This document shows, in pieces, positions 1-15,060 of a DNA stretch of 64,000 nt (positions are counted from its first letter, which is position 1; every line of letters begins with the position of its first letter). A program made the position numbers and the translations under genes. Location: NCBI GenBank assembly GCA_964036045.1, contig OZ038400.1:15249079-15313078 (forward strand). The letters run 5' to 3'. This DNA comes from Eutreptiella sp. 'Long Island Sound 2002' (Eukaryota > Euglenozoa > Euglenophyceae > Eutreptiales > Eutreptiaceae). The notes below the pieces were generated by a model. The model saw only the letters and a list, made by a program, of their open reading frames with translations, searched no databases and was not told where the DNA came from.

Positions 1-1415
1 GTAGCAGAGAATTTGCCCGAATTTGCCCGTGTGTGCAAATGTGAGGTTCAGGCTCCCTTGCACACGAGTGACGCTATTTTCAGGTTGAACTGAACAGTGC
101 GTGCGCGCACAATGACCATTCCAAATTGGTATTGCCCATATCACAACCACTCAACCCTCCGGCCAGAACAAGGTGCATCATGCTGTTCGCGTACCATACG
201 AACCACGTCGCACGTGTAGCAGAGAATTTGCCCGAATTTGCCCGTGTGCGCAAATGTGAGGTTCAGGCTCCCTTGCACACGAGTGACGCTATTTTCAGGT
301 TGAACTGAACAGTGCGTGCCCGCACAATGACCATTTCAAATTGGTATTGCCCATATCACAACCACTCAACCCTCCGGCCAGAACAAGCTGCATCATGCTG
401 TTCGTGTACCATACGAACCACGTCGCACGTGTAGCAGAGAATTTGCCCGAATTTGCCCGTGTGTGCAAATGTGAGCTTCAGGCTCCCTTGCACACGAGTG
501 ACGCTTTTTTCAGGTTGAACTGAACAGTGCGTGCCCGCACAATGACCATTCCAAATTGGTATTGCCCATATCTCGACCACTCAACCCCCTGGTCAAAACA
601 AGGTGCATCATGATGTTCGTGTACCATACGAACCACCTCGCACATGTAGCAGAGAATTTGCCCGAATTTGCCCGTGTGTGCAAATGTGAGGTTTAGGCTC
701 CCTTGCAGGCGAAGGACGCTATTTTCAGGTTGAACTGAACAGTGCGTGCCCGCACAATGACCATTTCAAATTGGTGTTGCCCATATCGCGACCACTCAAC
801 CCTCTGGCCAGAACAAGCTGCATCATGCTGTTCGTGTATCATACGAACCACATCGCACGTGTAGCAGAGAATTTGCCCGAATTTGCCCGTTTGCGCAAAT
901 CTGGGCTTTAGGCTCCCTTGCACACGAGTGACGCTATTTTCAGGTTGAAATGAACAGTGCGTGCCCGCACAATGACGATTCCAAATTGGTATTGCCCATA
1001 TCACAACCACTCAACCCTCCGGCCAGAACAAGGTGCATCATGTTGTTCGCGTACCATACGAACCGCGTCGCACGTGTAGCAGAGAATTTGCCCGAATTTG
1101 CCCGTGTGCGCAAATCTGGGCTTTAGGCTCCCTTGCACGCGAATGACGCTATTTTCAGGTTGAACTTCACGGTACGTGCCCGCACAATGCCCATTTCAAA
1201 TTGGTATTGCCCATATCACAACCACTCAACCCTCCGGCCAGAACAAGCTGCATCATGCTGTTCGTGTACCATCCGAACCACGTCGCACGTGTAGCAGAGA
1301 ATTTGCCCGAATTCGCCCGTGTGTGCAAATGTGAGGTTTAGGCTCCCTTGCACGCGAATATCCTTATTTCCAGGTTGAACCGAACAGTACGTGCCCGCAC
1401 AATGCCCATTTCAAA

Positions 1416-4400
1416 TTGGTATTGCCCATATCACAACCACTCAACCCTCCGGCCAGAACAAGGTGCATCATGCTGTTCGCGTACCATACGAACCACGTCG
1501 CACGTGTAGCAGAGAATTTGCCCGAATTTGCACGTGTGTGCAAATGTGAGGTTCAGGCTCCCTTGCACGCGAATGACGCTATTTTCAGGTTGAACTGAAG
1601 AGTGCGTGCCCGCACAATGCCCATTTCAAATTGGTATTGCCCATATCACAACCACTCAACCCTCCGGCCAGAACAAGGTGCATCATGCTGTTCGCGTACC
1701 ATACGAACCACGTCGCACGTGTAGCAGAGAATTTGCCCGAATTTGCCCGTGTGTGCAAATGTGAGGTTCAGGCTCCTTGCACGCGAATGACGCTAATTTC
1801 AGGTTGAACTTCACAGTACGTGCCCGCACAATGCCCATTTCAAACTGGTATTGCCCATATCACAACCACTCAACCCTCCGGCCAGAACAAGCTGCATCAT
1901 GCTGTTAGTGTACCATACGAACCACGTCGCACGTGTAGCAGAGAATTTGCTCGAATTTGCCCGTGTGCGCAAATGTGGGCTTTAGGCTCCCTTGCACATG
2001 AATGACTCTATTTTCAGGTTGAACTGAACAGTACGTGCCCGCACAATGGCCGTTTCAATTTGGTATTGCCCATATCTCAACCACTCAACCCTCTGGCCAC
2101 AACAAGCTGCATCATGCTATTGGTGTACCATACGAACCACCTCGCACATGTAGCAGAGAATTTGCCCGAATTTGCCCGTGTGTGCAAATGTGAGGTTCAG
2201 GCTCCCTTGCACACGAGTGACGCTATTTTCAGGTTGAACTTCACAGTACGTGCCCGCACAATGCCCATTTCACATTGGTATTGCCCATATCTCAACCACT
2301 CAACCCTCTGGCCACAACAAGGTGCATCATGATGTTCGTGTACCATACGAACCACCTCGCACATGTAGCAGAGAATTTGCCCGAATTTGCCCGTGTGTGC
2401 AAATGTGAGGTTCAGGCTCCCTTGCACACGAGTGACGCTATTTTCAGGTTGAACTGACCAGTGCGTGCCCGCAAAATGACCATTCCAAATTGGTATTGCC
2501 CATATCACAACCACTCAACCCTCCGGCCAGAACAAGGTGCATCATGCTGTTCGCGTACCATACGAACCACGTCGCACGTGTAGCAGAGAATTTGCCCGAA
2601 TTGGCCCGTGTGCGCAAATCTGGGCTTTAGGCTCCCTTGCACGCGAATGACACTATTTTCAGGTTGAACTTCGCAGTACGTGCCCGCGCAATGCCCATTT
2701 CAAATTGGTATTGCCCATATCACAACCACTCAACCCTCCGGCCAGAACAAGCTGCATCATGCTGTTCGTGTACCATACGAACCACGTCACACGTGTAGCA
2801 GAGAATTTGCCCGAATTTGCCCGTGTGTGCAAATGTGAGGTTTAGGCTCCCTTGCACGCGAATAACCTTATACCTAGGTTGAACTGAACAGTACGTGCCC
2901 GCACAATGCCGATTTCAAATTGGTATTACCCATATCACAACCACTCAACCCTCCGGCTAGAACAAGGTGCATCATGCTGTTCGCGTACCATACGAACCAC
3001 GTCGCACGTGTAGCAGAGAATTTGCCCGAATTTGCCCGTGTGTGCAAATGTGAGGTTCAGGCTCCCTTGCACGCGAATGACGCTATTTTCAGGTTGAACT
3101 TCACAGTACGTGCCCGCACAATGCCCATTTCAAATTGGTATTGCCCATATCACAACCACTCAACCCTCCGGCCAGAACAAGGTGCATCATGCTGTTCGCG
3201 TACCATACGAACCACGTCGCACGTGTAGCAGAGAATTTGCCCGAATTTGCCCATGTGTGCAAATGTGAGGTTCAGGCTCCTTGCACGCGAATGACGCTAT
3301 TTTCAGGTTGAACTTCACAGTACGTGCCCGCACAATGCCCATTTCAAATTGGTATTGCCCATATCACAACCACTCAACCCTCCGGCCAGAACAAGCTGCA
3401 TCATGCTGTTAGTGTACCATACGAACCACGTCGCACGTGTAGCAGAGAATTTGCTCGAATTTGCCCGTGTGCGCAAATGTGGGCTTTAGGCTCCCTTGCA
3501 CATGAATGACTCTATTTTCAGGTTGAACTGAACAGTACGTGCCCGCACAATGGCCGTTTCAATTTGGTATTGCCCATATCTCAACCACTCAACCCTCTGG
3601 CCACAACAAGCTGCATCATGCTATTCGTGTACCATACGAACCACCTCGCACATGTAGCAGAGAATTTGCCCGAATTTGCCCGTGTGTGCAAATGTGAGGT
3701 TCAGGCTCCCTTGCACACGAGTGACGCTATTTTCAGGTTGAACTTCACAGTACGTGCCCGCACAATGCCCATTTCACATTGGTATTGCCCATATCTCAAC
3801 CAACCACTCAACCCTCTGGCCACAACAAGGTGCATCATGATGTTCGTGTACCATACGAACCACCTCGCACATGTAGCAGAGAATTTGCCCGAATTTGCCC
3901 GTGTGTGCAAATGTGAGGTTCAGGCTCCCTTGCACACGAGTGACGCTATTTTCAGGTTGAACTGAACAGTGAGTGCCCGCAAAATGACCATTCCAAATTG
4001 GTATTGCCCATATCACAACCACTCAACCCTCCGGCCAGAACAAGGTGCATCATGCTGTTCGCGTACCATACGAACCACGTCGCACGTGTAGCAGAGAATT
4101 TGCCCGAATTTGCCCGTGTGCGCAAATCTGGGCTTTAGGCTCCCTTGCACGCGAATGACGCTATTTTCAGGTTGAACTTCGCAGTACGTGCCCGCGCAGT
4201 GCCCATTTCAAATTGGTATTGCCCATATCACAACCACTCAACCCTCCGGCCAGAACAAGCTGCATCATGCTGTTCGTGTACCATACGAACCACGTCACAC
4301 GTGTAGCAGAGAATTTGCACGAATTTGCCCGTGTGTGCAAATGTGAGGTTTAGGCTCCCTTGCACGCGAATAACCTTATTTCTAGGTTGAACTGAACAGT

Positions 4401-7400
4401 ACGTGCCCGCACAATGCCGATTTCAAATTGGTATTACCCATATCACAACCACTCAACCCTCCGGCCAGAACAAGGTGCATCATGCTGTTCGTGTACCATA
4501 CGAACCACGTCGCACGTGTAGCAGAGAATTTGCCCGAACTTGCCCGTGTGTGCAAATGTGAGGTTCAGGCTCCCTTGCACGCGAATGACGCTATTTTCAG
4601 GTTGAACTTCACAGTACGTGCCCGCACAATGCCCATTTCAAATTGGTATTGCCCATATCACAACCACTCAACCCTCCGGCCAGAACAAGGTGCATCATGC
4701 TGTTCGCGTACCATACGAACCACGTCGCACGTGTAGCAGAGAATTTGCCCGAATTTGCCCATGTGTGCAAATGTGAGGTTCAGGCTCCTTGCACGCGAAT
4801 GACGCTATTTTCAGGTTGAACTTCACAGTACGTGCCCGCACAATGCCCATTTCAAATTGGTATTGCCCATATCACAACCACTCAACCCTCCGGCCAGAAC
4901 AAGCTGCATCATGCTGTTAGTGTACCATACGAACCACGTCGCACGTGTAGCAGAGAATTTGCTCGAATTTGCCCGTGTGCGCGAATGTGGGCTTTAGGCT
5001 CCCTTGCACATGAATGACTCTATTTTCAGGTTGAACTGAACAGTACGTGCCCGCACAATGGCCGTTTCAATTTGGTATTGCCCATATCTCAACCACTCAA
5101 CCCTCTGGCCACAACAAGCTGCATCATGCTATTCGTGTACCATACGAACCACCTCGCACATGTAGCAGAGAATTTGCCCGAATTTGCCCGTGTGTGCAAA
5201 TGTGAGGTTCAGGCTCCCTTGCACACGAGTGACGCTATTTTCAGGTTGAACTTCACAGTACGTGCCCGCACAATGCCCATTTCACATTGGTATTGCCCAT
5301 ATCTCAACCACTCAACCCTCTGGCCACAACAAGGTGCATCATGATGTTCGTGTACCATACGAACCACCTCGCACATGTAGCAGAGAATTTGCCCGAATTT
5401 GCCCGTGTGTGCAAATGTGAGGTTCAGGCTCCCTTGCACACGAGTGACGCTATTTTCAGGTTGAACTGAACAGTGAGTGCCCGCAAAATGACCATTCCAA
5501 ATTGGTATTGCCCATATCACAACCACTCAACCCTCCGGCCAGAACAAGGTGCATCATGCTGTTCGCGTACCATACGAACCACGTCGCACGTGTAGCAGAG
5601 AATTTGCCCGAATTTGCCCGTGTGCGCAAATCTGGGCTTTAGGCTCCCTTGCACGCGAATGACGCTATTTTCAGGTTGAACTTCGCAGTACGTGCCCGCG
5701 CAGTGCCCATTTCAAATTGGTATAGCCCATATCACAACCACTCAACCCTCCGGCCAGAACAAGCTGCATCATGCTGTTCGTGTACCATACGAACCACGTC
5801 ACACGTGTAGCAGAGAATTTGCACGAATTTGCCCGTGTGTGCAAATGTGAGGTTTAGGCTCCCTTGCACGTGAATAACCTTATTTCTAGGTTGAACTGAA
5901 CAGTACGTGCCCGCACAATGCCGATTTCAAATTGGTATTACCCATATCACAACCACTCAACCCTCCGGCCAGAACAAGGTGCATCATGCTGTTCGCGTAC
6001 CATACGAACCACGTCGCACGTGTAGCAGAGAATTTGCCCGAACTTGCCCGTGTGTGCAAATGTGAGGTTCAGGCTCCCTTGCACGCGAATGACGCTATTT
6101 TCAGGTTGAACTTCACAGTACGTGCCCGCACAATGCCCATTTCAAATTGGTATTGCCCATATCACAACCACTCAACCCTCCGGCCAGAACAAGGTGCATC
6201 ATGCTGTTCGCGTACCATACGAACCACGTCGCACATGTAGCAGAGAATTTGCCCGATATTGCCCGTGTGTGCAAATGTGAGGTTCAGGCTCCCTTGCACA
6301 CGAGTGACGCTATTTTCAGGTTGAACTGAACAGTGAGTGCCCGCAAAATGACCATTCCAAATTGGTATTGCCCATATCACAACCACTCAACCCTCCGGCC
6401 AGAACAAGGTGCATCATGCTGTTCGCGTACCATACGAACCACGTCGCACGTGTAGCAGAGAATTTGCCCGAATTTGCCCGTGTGCGCAAATCTGGGCTTT
6501 AGGCTCCCTTGCACGCGAATGACGCTATTTTCAGGTTGAACTTCGCAGTACGTGCCCGCGCAGTGCCCATTTCAAATTGGTATTGCCCATATCACAACCA
6601 CTCAACCCTCCGGCCAGAACAAGCTGCATCATGCTGTTCGTGTACCATACGAACCACGTCACACGTGTAGCAGAGAATTTGCACGAATTTGCCCGTGTGT
6701 GCAAATGTGAGGTTTAGGCTCCCTTGCACGCGAATAACCTTATTTCTGGGTTGAACTGAACAGTACGTGCCCGCACAATGCCGATTTCAAATTGGTATTA
6801 CCCATATCACAACCACTCAACCCTCCGGCCAGAACAAGGTGCATCATGCTGTTCGCGTACCATACGAACCACGTCGCACGTGTAGCAGACAATTTGCCCG
6901 AACTTGCCCGTGTGTGCAAATGTGAGGTTCAGGCTCCCTTGCACGCGAATGACGCTATTTTCAGGTTGAACTTCACAGTACGTGCCCGCACAATGCCCAT
7001 TTCAAATTGGTATTGCCCATATCACAACCACTCAACCCTCTGGCCAAAACAAGGTGCATCATGCTGTTCGCGTACCATACGAACCACGTCGCACGTGTAG
7101 CAGAGAATTTGCCCGAATTTGCCCGTGTGTGCAAATGTGAGGTTCAGGCTCCTTGCACGCGAATGACGCTATTTTCAGGTTGAACTTCACAGTACGTGCC
7201 CGCACAATGCCCATTTCAAATTGGTATTGCCCATATCACAACCACTCAACCCTCCGGCCAGAACAAGCTGCATCATGCTGTTAGTGTACCATACGAACCA
7301 CGTCGCACGTGTAGCAGAGAATTTGCTCGAATTTGCCCGTGTGCGCAAATGTGGGCTTTAGGCTCCCTTGCACATGAATGACTCTATTTTCAGGTAGAAC

Positions 7401-8300
7401 TGAACAGTACGTGCCCGCACAATGGCCGTTTCAATTTGGTATTGCCCATATCTCAACCACTCAACCCTCTGGCCACAACAAGCTGCATCATGCTATTCGT
7501 GTACCATACCAACCACCTCGCACATGTAGCAGAGAATTTGCCCGAATTTGCCCGTGTGTGCAAATGTGAGGTTCAGGCTCCCTTGCACACGAGTGACGCT
7601 ATTTTCAGGTTGAACTTCACAGTACGTGCCCGCACAATGCCCATTTCACATTGGTATTGCCCATATCTCAACCACTCAACCCTCTGGCCACAACAAGGTG
7701 CATCATGATGTTCGTGTACCATACGAACCACCTCGCACATGTAGCAGAGAATTTGCCCGAATTTGCCCGTGTGTGCAAATGTGAGGTTCAGGCTCCCTTG
7801 CACACGAGTGACGCTATTTTCAGGTTGAACTGAACAGTGCGTGCCCGCAAAATGACCATTCCAAATTGGTATTGCCCATATCACAACCACTCAACCCTCC
7901 GGCCAGAACAAGGTGCATCATGCTGTTCGCGTACCATACGAACCACGTCGCACGTGTAGCAGAGAATTTGCCCGAATTTGCCCGTGTGTGCAAATGTGAG
8001 GTTTAGGCTCCCTTGCACGCGAATGACGCTATTTTCAGGTTGAACTTCGCAGTACGTGCCCGCGCAATGCCCATTTCAAATTGGTATTGCCCATATCACA
8101 ACCATCCAACCCTCCGGCCAGAACAAGCTGCATCATGCTGTTCGTGTACCATACGAACCACGTCACACGTGTAGCAGAGAATTTGCCCGAATTTGCCCGT
8201 GTGTGCAAATGTGAGGTTTAGGCTCCCTTGCACGCGAATAACCTTATTTCTAGGTTGAACTGAACAGTACGTGGCCGCACAATGCCGATTTCCAATTGGT
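1416..8300 (+). repeat. Higher-order repeat of 7 satellite monomers (~1,505 bp)
   Basis: The same ordered series of monomer variants recurs at about 1,416, 2,920, 4,428 and 5,932, then after a 4-monomer (860-bp) partial unit at 6,792 and 8,296. Spacings are 1,504, 1,508, 1,504, 860 and 1,504 bp. The deviations from 1,505 match a recurrent 1-bp deletion (GGCTCCTTGC in place of GGCTCCCTTGC) and a single 4-bp duplication near 3,800. Shared diagnostic variants show that whole 7-mers were copied, not single monomers. Confidence 0.85.
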
Positions 8301-9155
8301 ATTACCCATATCACAACCACTCAACCCTCCGGCCAGAACAAGGTGCATCATGCTGTTCGCGTACCATACGAACCACGTCGCACGTGTAGCAGAGAATTTG
8401 CCCGAATTTGCCCGTGTGTGCAAATGTGAGGTTCAGGCTCCCTTGCACGCGAATGACGCTATTTTCAGGTTGAACTTCACAGTACGTGCCCGCACAATGC
8501 CCATTTCAAATTGGTATTGCCCATATCACAACCACTCAACCCTCCGGCCAGAACAAGCTGCATCATGCTGTTCGCGTACCATACGAACCACGTCGCACGT
8601 GTAGCAGAGAATTTGCCCGAATTTGCCCGTGTGTGCAAATGTGAGGTTTAGGCTCCCTTGCACGTGAAGGACGCTATTTTCAGGTTGAACTGAACAGTGC
8701 GTGCCCGCACTGTTACCATTTCAAATTGGTATTGCCCATATCTCGACCACTCAACCCCCTGGTCAAAACAAGGTGCATCATGATGTTCGTGTACCATACG
8801 AACCACCTCGCACATGTAGCAGAGAATTTGCCCGAATTTGCCCGTGTGTGCAAATGTGAGGTTCAGGCTCCCTTGCACGCGAATGACGCTCTTTTCAGGT
8901 TGAACTTCACAGTACGTGCCCGCACAATGCCCATTTCAAATTTATATTGCCCATATCTCAACCACTCAACCCTCTGGCCACAACAAGCTGCATCATGCTA
9001 TTCGTGTACAATACGAACCACGTCGCACATGTAGCAGAGAATTTGCCCGAATTTGCCCGTGTGTGCAAATGTGAGGTTTAGGCTCCCTTGCACGCGAAGG
9101 ACGCTATTTTCAGGTTGAACTGAACAGTACGTGCCCGCACAATGGCCGTTTCAAT

Positions 9156-10230
9156 TTGGTATTGCCCATATCACAACCACTCAACCCTCCGGCCAGAACA
9201 AGCTGCATCATGCTATTCGTGTACCATACGAACCACGTCGCACGTGTAGCAGAGAATTTGTCCCAATTCGCCCGTGTGTGGAAATGTGAGGTTCAGGCTC
9301 CCTTGCACACGAGTGACGCTATTTTCAGGTTGAACTGAACAGTACGTGCCCGCACAATGCCCATTTCAAATTGGTATTGCCCATATCACAACCACTCAAC
9401 CCTCTGGCCAGAACAAGCTGCATCATGCTGTTCGTGTACCATACGAACCACGTCGCACGTGTAGCAGAGAATTTGTCCCAATTCGCCTGTGTGTGGAAAT
9501 GTGAGGTTCAGGCTCCCTTGCACACGAGTGACGCTATTTTCAGGTTGAAATGAACAGTACGTGCCCGCACAATGCCCATTTCAAATTGGTATTGCCCATA
9601 TCTCAACCACTCAACCCTCTGGCCACAACAAGCTGCATCATGCTATTCGTGTACAATACGAACCACGTCGCACATGTAGCAGAGAATTTGCCCGATTTTG
9701 CCCGTGTGTGCAAATGTGAGGTTTAGGCTCCCTTGCACGCGAAGGACGCTATTTTCAGGTTGAACTGAACAGTACGTGCCCGCACAATGGCCGTTTCAAT
9801 TTGGTATTGCCCATATCACAACCACCCAACCCTCTGGCCAGAACAAGCTGCATCATGCTATTCGTGTACCATACGAACCACGTCGCACGTGTAGCAGAGA
9901 ATTTGTCCCAATTCGCCCGTGTGTGGAAATGTGAGGTTCAGGCTCCCTTGCACACGAGTGACGCTATTTTCAGGTTGAACTGAACAGTACGTGCCCGCAC
10001 AATGCCCATTTCAAATTGGTGTTGCCCATATCACAACCACTCAACCCTCTGGCCAGAACAAGCTGCATCATGCTGTTCGTGTACCATACGAACCACGTCG
10101 CACGTGTAGCAGAGTATTTGCCCGAATTTGCCCGTGTGTGCAAATGTGAGGTTCAGGCTCCCTTGCACGCGAATGACGCTATTTTCAGGTTGAACTTCAC
10201 AGTACGTGCCCGCACAATGCCCATTTCAAA
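9156..10230 (+). repeat. Short 3-monomer higher-order repeat (645 bp)
   Basis: Monomers carrying the diagnostic variants TTTGTCCCAATTCGCC and GTGTGGAAATG appear near 9,156 and 9,371 and recur near 9,801, with 10,016 a partial match to 9,371. The spacing is 645 bp, three monomers. This register differs from the 7-mer to its left, so the array is a patchwork of locally amplified blocks. Confidence 0.65.
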
Positions 10231-11105
10231 TTGGTGTTGCCCATATCACAACCACTCAACCCTCTGGCCAGAACAAGCTGCATCATGCTGTTCGTGTACA
10301 ATACGAACCACGTAGCACGTGTAGCAGAGAATTTGCCCGAATTTGCCCGTGTGTGCAAATGTGAGGTTTAGGCTGCCTTGCACGCGAAGGACGCTATTTT
10401 CAGGTTGAACTGAACAGTACGTGCCCGCACAATGCCCATTTCAAATTGGTATTGCCCATATCACAACCACTCAACCCTCTGGCCAGAACAAGCTGCATCA
10501 TGCTGTTCGTGTACCATACGAACCACGTCGCACGTGTAGCAGAGTATTTGCCCGAATTTGCCCGTGTGTGCAAATGTGAGGTTTAGGCTCCCTTGCACGC
10601 GAAGGACGCTATTTTCAGGTTGTACTGAACAGTGCGTGCCCGCACAATGACCATTTCAAATTGGTATTGCCCATATCTCGACCACTCAACCCTCTGGCCA
10701 AAACAAGGTGCATCATGATGTTCGTGTACCATACGAACCACCCCGCACGTGTAGCAGAGAATTTGCCCGAATTTGCCCGTGTGCGCAAATGTGAGGTGCA
10801 GGCTCCCTTGCACGCGAATAACCTTATTTCCAGGTTGAACCGAACAGTACGTGCCCGCACAATGCCCATTTCAAATTGGTATTGCCCATATCTCGACCAC
10901 TTAACCCTCTGGCCAGAACAAGCTGCAGCATGTTGTTCGTGTACCATACGAACCACATCGCATATGTAGCAGAGAATTTGCCCGAATTTGCCCGTGTGCG
11001 CAAATCTGGGCTTTAGGCTCCCTTGCACGCGGATGACGCTATTTTCAGGTTGAACTTCACAGTACGTGCCCGCACAATGCCCATTTCAAATTGGTATTGC
11101 CCATA

Positions 11106-14100
11106 TCACAACCACTCAACCCTCCGGCCAGAACAAGCTGTGTCATGCTGTTCGTGTACCATACGAACCACGTCGCACGTGTAGCAGAGAATCTGCCCGA
11201 ATTTGCCCGTGTGTGCAAATGTGAGGTTTAGGCTCCCTTGCACGTGAAGGACGCTATTTTCAGGTTGAACTGAACAGTGCGTGCCCGCACAATGACCGTT
11301 CCAAATTGGTATTGCCCATATCTCGACCACTCAACCCCCTGGTCAAAACAAGGTGCATCTTGATGTTCGTGTACCATACGAACCACGTCGCACATGTAGC
11401 AGAGAATTTGCCCGAATTTGCCCGTGTGTGCAAATGTGAGGTTTAGGCTCCCTTGCACGCGAATGACGCTATTTTCAGGTTGAACTTCACAGTACGTGCC
11501 CGCACAATGCCCATTTCAAATTGGTATGGCCCATATCACAACCACTCAACCCTCTGGCCAGAACAAGCTGCATCATGCTGTTCGTGTACCATACGAACCA
11601 CGTCGCACGTGTAGCAGAGAATTTGCCCGAATTTGCCCGTGTGTGCAAATGTGAGGTTTAGGCTCCCTTGCACGCGAAGGACGCTATTTTCAGCTTGAAC
11701 TGAACAGTGCGGCCCGTCCAATGACCATATCAAATTGGTATTGCCCATATCTCGACCACTCAACCCTCTGGCCAAAACAAGGTGCATCATGATGTTCGTG
11801 TACCATACGAACCATCCCGCACGTGTAGCAGAGAATTTGCCCGAATTTGCCCGTGTGCGCAAATGTGAGGTTCAGGCTCCCTTGCACGCGAATAACCTTA
11901 TTTCCAGGTTGAACCGAACAGTACGTGCCCGCACAATGCCGATTTCAAATTGGTATTGCCCATATCACAACCACTCAACCCTCCGGCCAGAACAAGGTGC
12001 ATCATGCTGTTCGCGTACCATACGAACCACGTCGCACGTGTAGCAGAGAATTTGCCCGAATTTGCAGGTGCGTGCAAATGTGAGGTTCAGGCTCCCTTGC
12101 ACGCGAATGACGATATTTTCAGGTTGAACTTCACAATACGTGCCCGCACAATGCCCATTTCAAATTGGTATTGCCCATATCACAACCACTCAACCCTCCG
12201 GCCAGAACAAGCTGCATCATGCTGTTCGTGTACCATACGAACCACGTCGCACGTGTAGCAGCGAATTTGCTCGAATTTGCCTGTGTGCGCATATGTGGGT
12301 TTTGGGCTCCCTTGCATGCGAATGACGCTATTTTCAGGTTGAACCGAATAGTACGTGCCCGCACAATGCCCATTTCAAATTGGTATTGCCCATATCACAA
12401 CCACTCAACCCTCCGGCCAGAACAAGCTGCATCATGCTGTTCGTGTACCATACGAACCACGTCGCACGTGTAGCAGAGAATTTGCCCGAATTTGCCCGTG
12501 TGTGCAAATGTGAGGTTTAGGCTCCCTTGCACGTGAAGGACGCTATTTTCAGGTTGAACTGAACAGTGCGTGCCCGCACAATGACCATTCCAAATTGGTA
12601 TTGCCCATATCTCGACCACTCAACCCCCTGGTCAAAACAAGGTGCATCATGATGTTCGTGTACCATACGAACCACCTCGCACATGTAGCAGAGAATTTGC
12701 CCGAATTTGCCCGTGTGTGCAAATGTGAGGTTCAGGCTCCCTTGCACGCGGATGACGCTATTTTCAGGTTGAACTTCACAGTACGTGCCCGCACAATGCC
12801 CATTTCAAATTGGTATTGCCCATATCACAACCACTCAACCCTCCGGCCAGAACAAGCTGCGTCATGCTGTTCGTGTACCATACGAACCACGTCGCACGTG
12901 TAGCAGAGAATTTGCCCGAATTTGCCCGTGTGTGCAAATGTGAGGTTTAGGCTCCCTTGCACGTGAAGGACGCTATTTTCAGGTTGAACTGAACAGTGCG
13001 TGCCCGCACAATGACCGTTCCAAATTGGTATTGCCCATATCTCGACCACTCAACCCCCTGGTCAAAACAAGGTGCATCATGATGTTCGTGTACCATACGA
13101 ACCACGTCGCACATGTAGCAGAGAATTTGCCCGAATTTGCCCGTGTGTGCAAATGTGAGGTTTAGGCTCCCTTGCACGCGAATGACGCTATTTTCAGGTT
13201 GAACTTCACAGTACGTGCCCGCACAATGCCCATTTCAAATTGGTATGGCCCATATCACAACCACTCAACCCTCTGGCCAGAACAAGCTGCATCATGCTGT
13301 TCGTGTACCATACGAACCACGTCGCACGTGTAGCAGAGAATTTGCCCGAATTTGCCCGTGTGTGCAAATGTGAGGTTTAGGCTCCCTTGCACGCGAAGGA
13401 CGCTATTTTCAGCTTGAACTGAACAGTGCGGCCCGTCCAATGACCATATCAAATTGGTATTGCCCATATCTCGACCACTCAACCCTCTGGCCAAAACAAG
13501 GTGCATCATGATGTTCGTGTACCATACGAACCACCCCGCACGTGTAGCAGAGAATTTGCCCGAATTTGCCCGTGTGCGCAAATGTGAGGTTCAGGCTCCC
13601 TTGCACGCGAATAACCTTATTTCCAGGTTGAACCGAACAGTACGTGCCCGCACAATGCCGATTTCAAATTGGTATTGCCCATATCACAACCACTCAACCC
13701 TCCGGCCAGAACAAGGTGCATCATGCTGTTCGCGTACCATACGAACCACGTCGCACGTGTAGCAGAGAATTTGCCCGAATTTGCAGGTGCGTGCAAATGT
13801 GAGTTTCAGGCTCCCTTGCACGCGAATGACGCTATTTTCAGGTTGAACTTCACAATACGTGCCCGCACAATGCCCATTTCAAATTGGTATTGCCCATATC
13901 ACAACCACTCAACCCTCCGGCCAGAACAAGCTGCATCATGCTGTTCGTGTACCATACGAACCACGTCGCACGTGTAGCAGCGAATTTGCTCGAATTTGCC
14001 TGTGTGCGCATATGTGGGTTTTGGGCTCCCTTGCATGCGAATGACGCTATTTTCAGGTTGAACCGAATAGTACGTGCCCGCACAATGCCCATTTCAAATT

Positions 14101-15060
14101 GGTATTGCCCATATCACAACCACTCAACCCTCCGGCCAGAACAAGCTGCATCATGCTGTTCGTGTACCATACGAACCACGTCGCACGTGTAGCAGAGAAT
14201 TTGCCCGAATTTGCCCGTGTGTGCAAATGTGAGGTTTAGGCTCCCTTGCACGTGAAGGACGCTATTTTCAGGTTGAACTGAACAGTGCGTGCCCGCACAA
14301 TGACCATTCCAAATTGGTATTGCCCATATCTCGACCACTCAACCCCCTGGTCAAAACAAGGTGCATCATGATGTTCGTGTACCATACGAACCACCTCGCA
14401 CATGTAGCAGAGAATTTGCCCGAATTTGCCCGTGTGTGCAAATGTGAGGTTTAGGCTCCCTTGCACGCGAATGACGCTATTTTCAGGTTGAACTTCACAG
14501 TACGTGCCCGCACAATGCCCATTTCAAATTGGTATTGCCCATATCGCGACCACTCAACCCTCTGGCCAGAACAAGCTGCATCATGCTGTTCGTGTACCAT
14601 ACGAACCACGTCGCACGTGTAGCAGAGAATTTGCCCGAATTTGCCCCTGTGTGCAAATGTGAGGTTTAGGCTCCCTTGCACGCGAAGGACGCTATTTTCA
14701 GCTTGAACTGAACAGTGCGGCCCGCCCAATGACCATATCAAATTGGTATTGCCCATATCTCGACCACTCAACCCTCTGGCCAAAACAAGGTGCATCATGA
14801 TGTTCGTGTACCATACGAACCACCCCGCACGTGTAGCAGAGAATTTGCCCGAATTTGCCCGTGTGCGCAAATGTGAGGTTCAGGCTCCCTTGCACGCGAA
14901 TAACCTTATTTCCAGGTTGAACCGAACAGTACGTGCCCGCACAATGCCGATTTCAAATTGGTATTGCCCATATCACAACCACTCAACCCTCCGGCCAGAA
15001 CAAGGTGCATCATGCTGTTCGCGTACCATACGAACCACGCCGCACGTGTAGCAGAGAATT
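11106..15060 (+). repeat. 6-mer / 8-mer satellite higher-order repeat
   Basis: Variant-matched monomers recur at 11,106, 12,395, 12,825 and 14,114 (spacings 1,289, 430 and 1,289 bp) and at 11,735, 13,454 and 14,743 (1,719 and 1,289 bp). The pattern is a 6-monomer unit alternating with a 2-monomer extension. The 1-bp shortfall from 1,290 comes from a shared deletion in the variant reading GTGCGGCCCG. This unit also carries the A/T-shifted variant GCATATGTGGGTTTTGGG. Confidence 0.75.
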
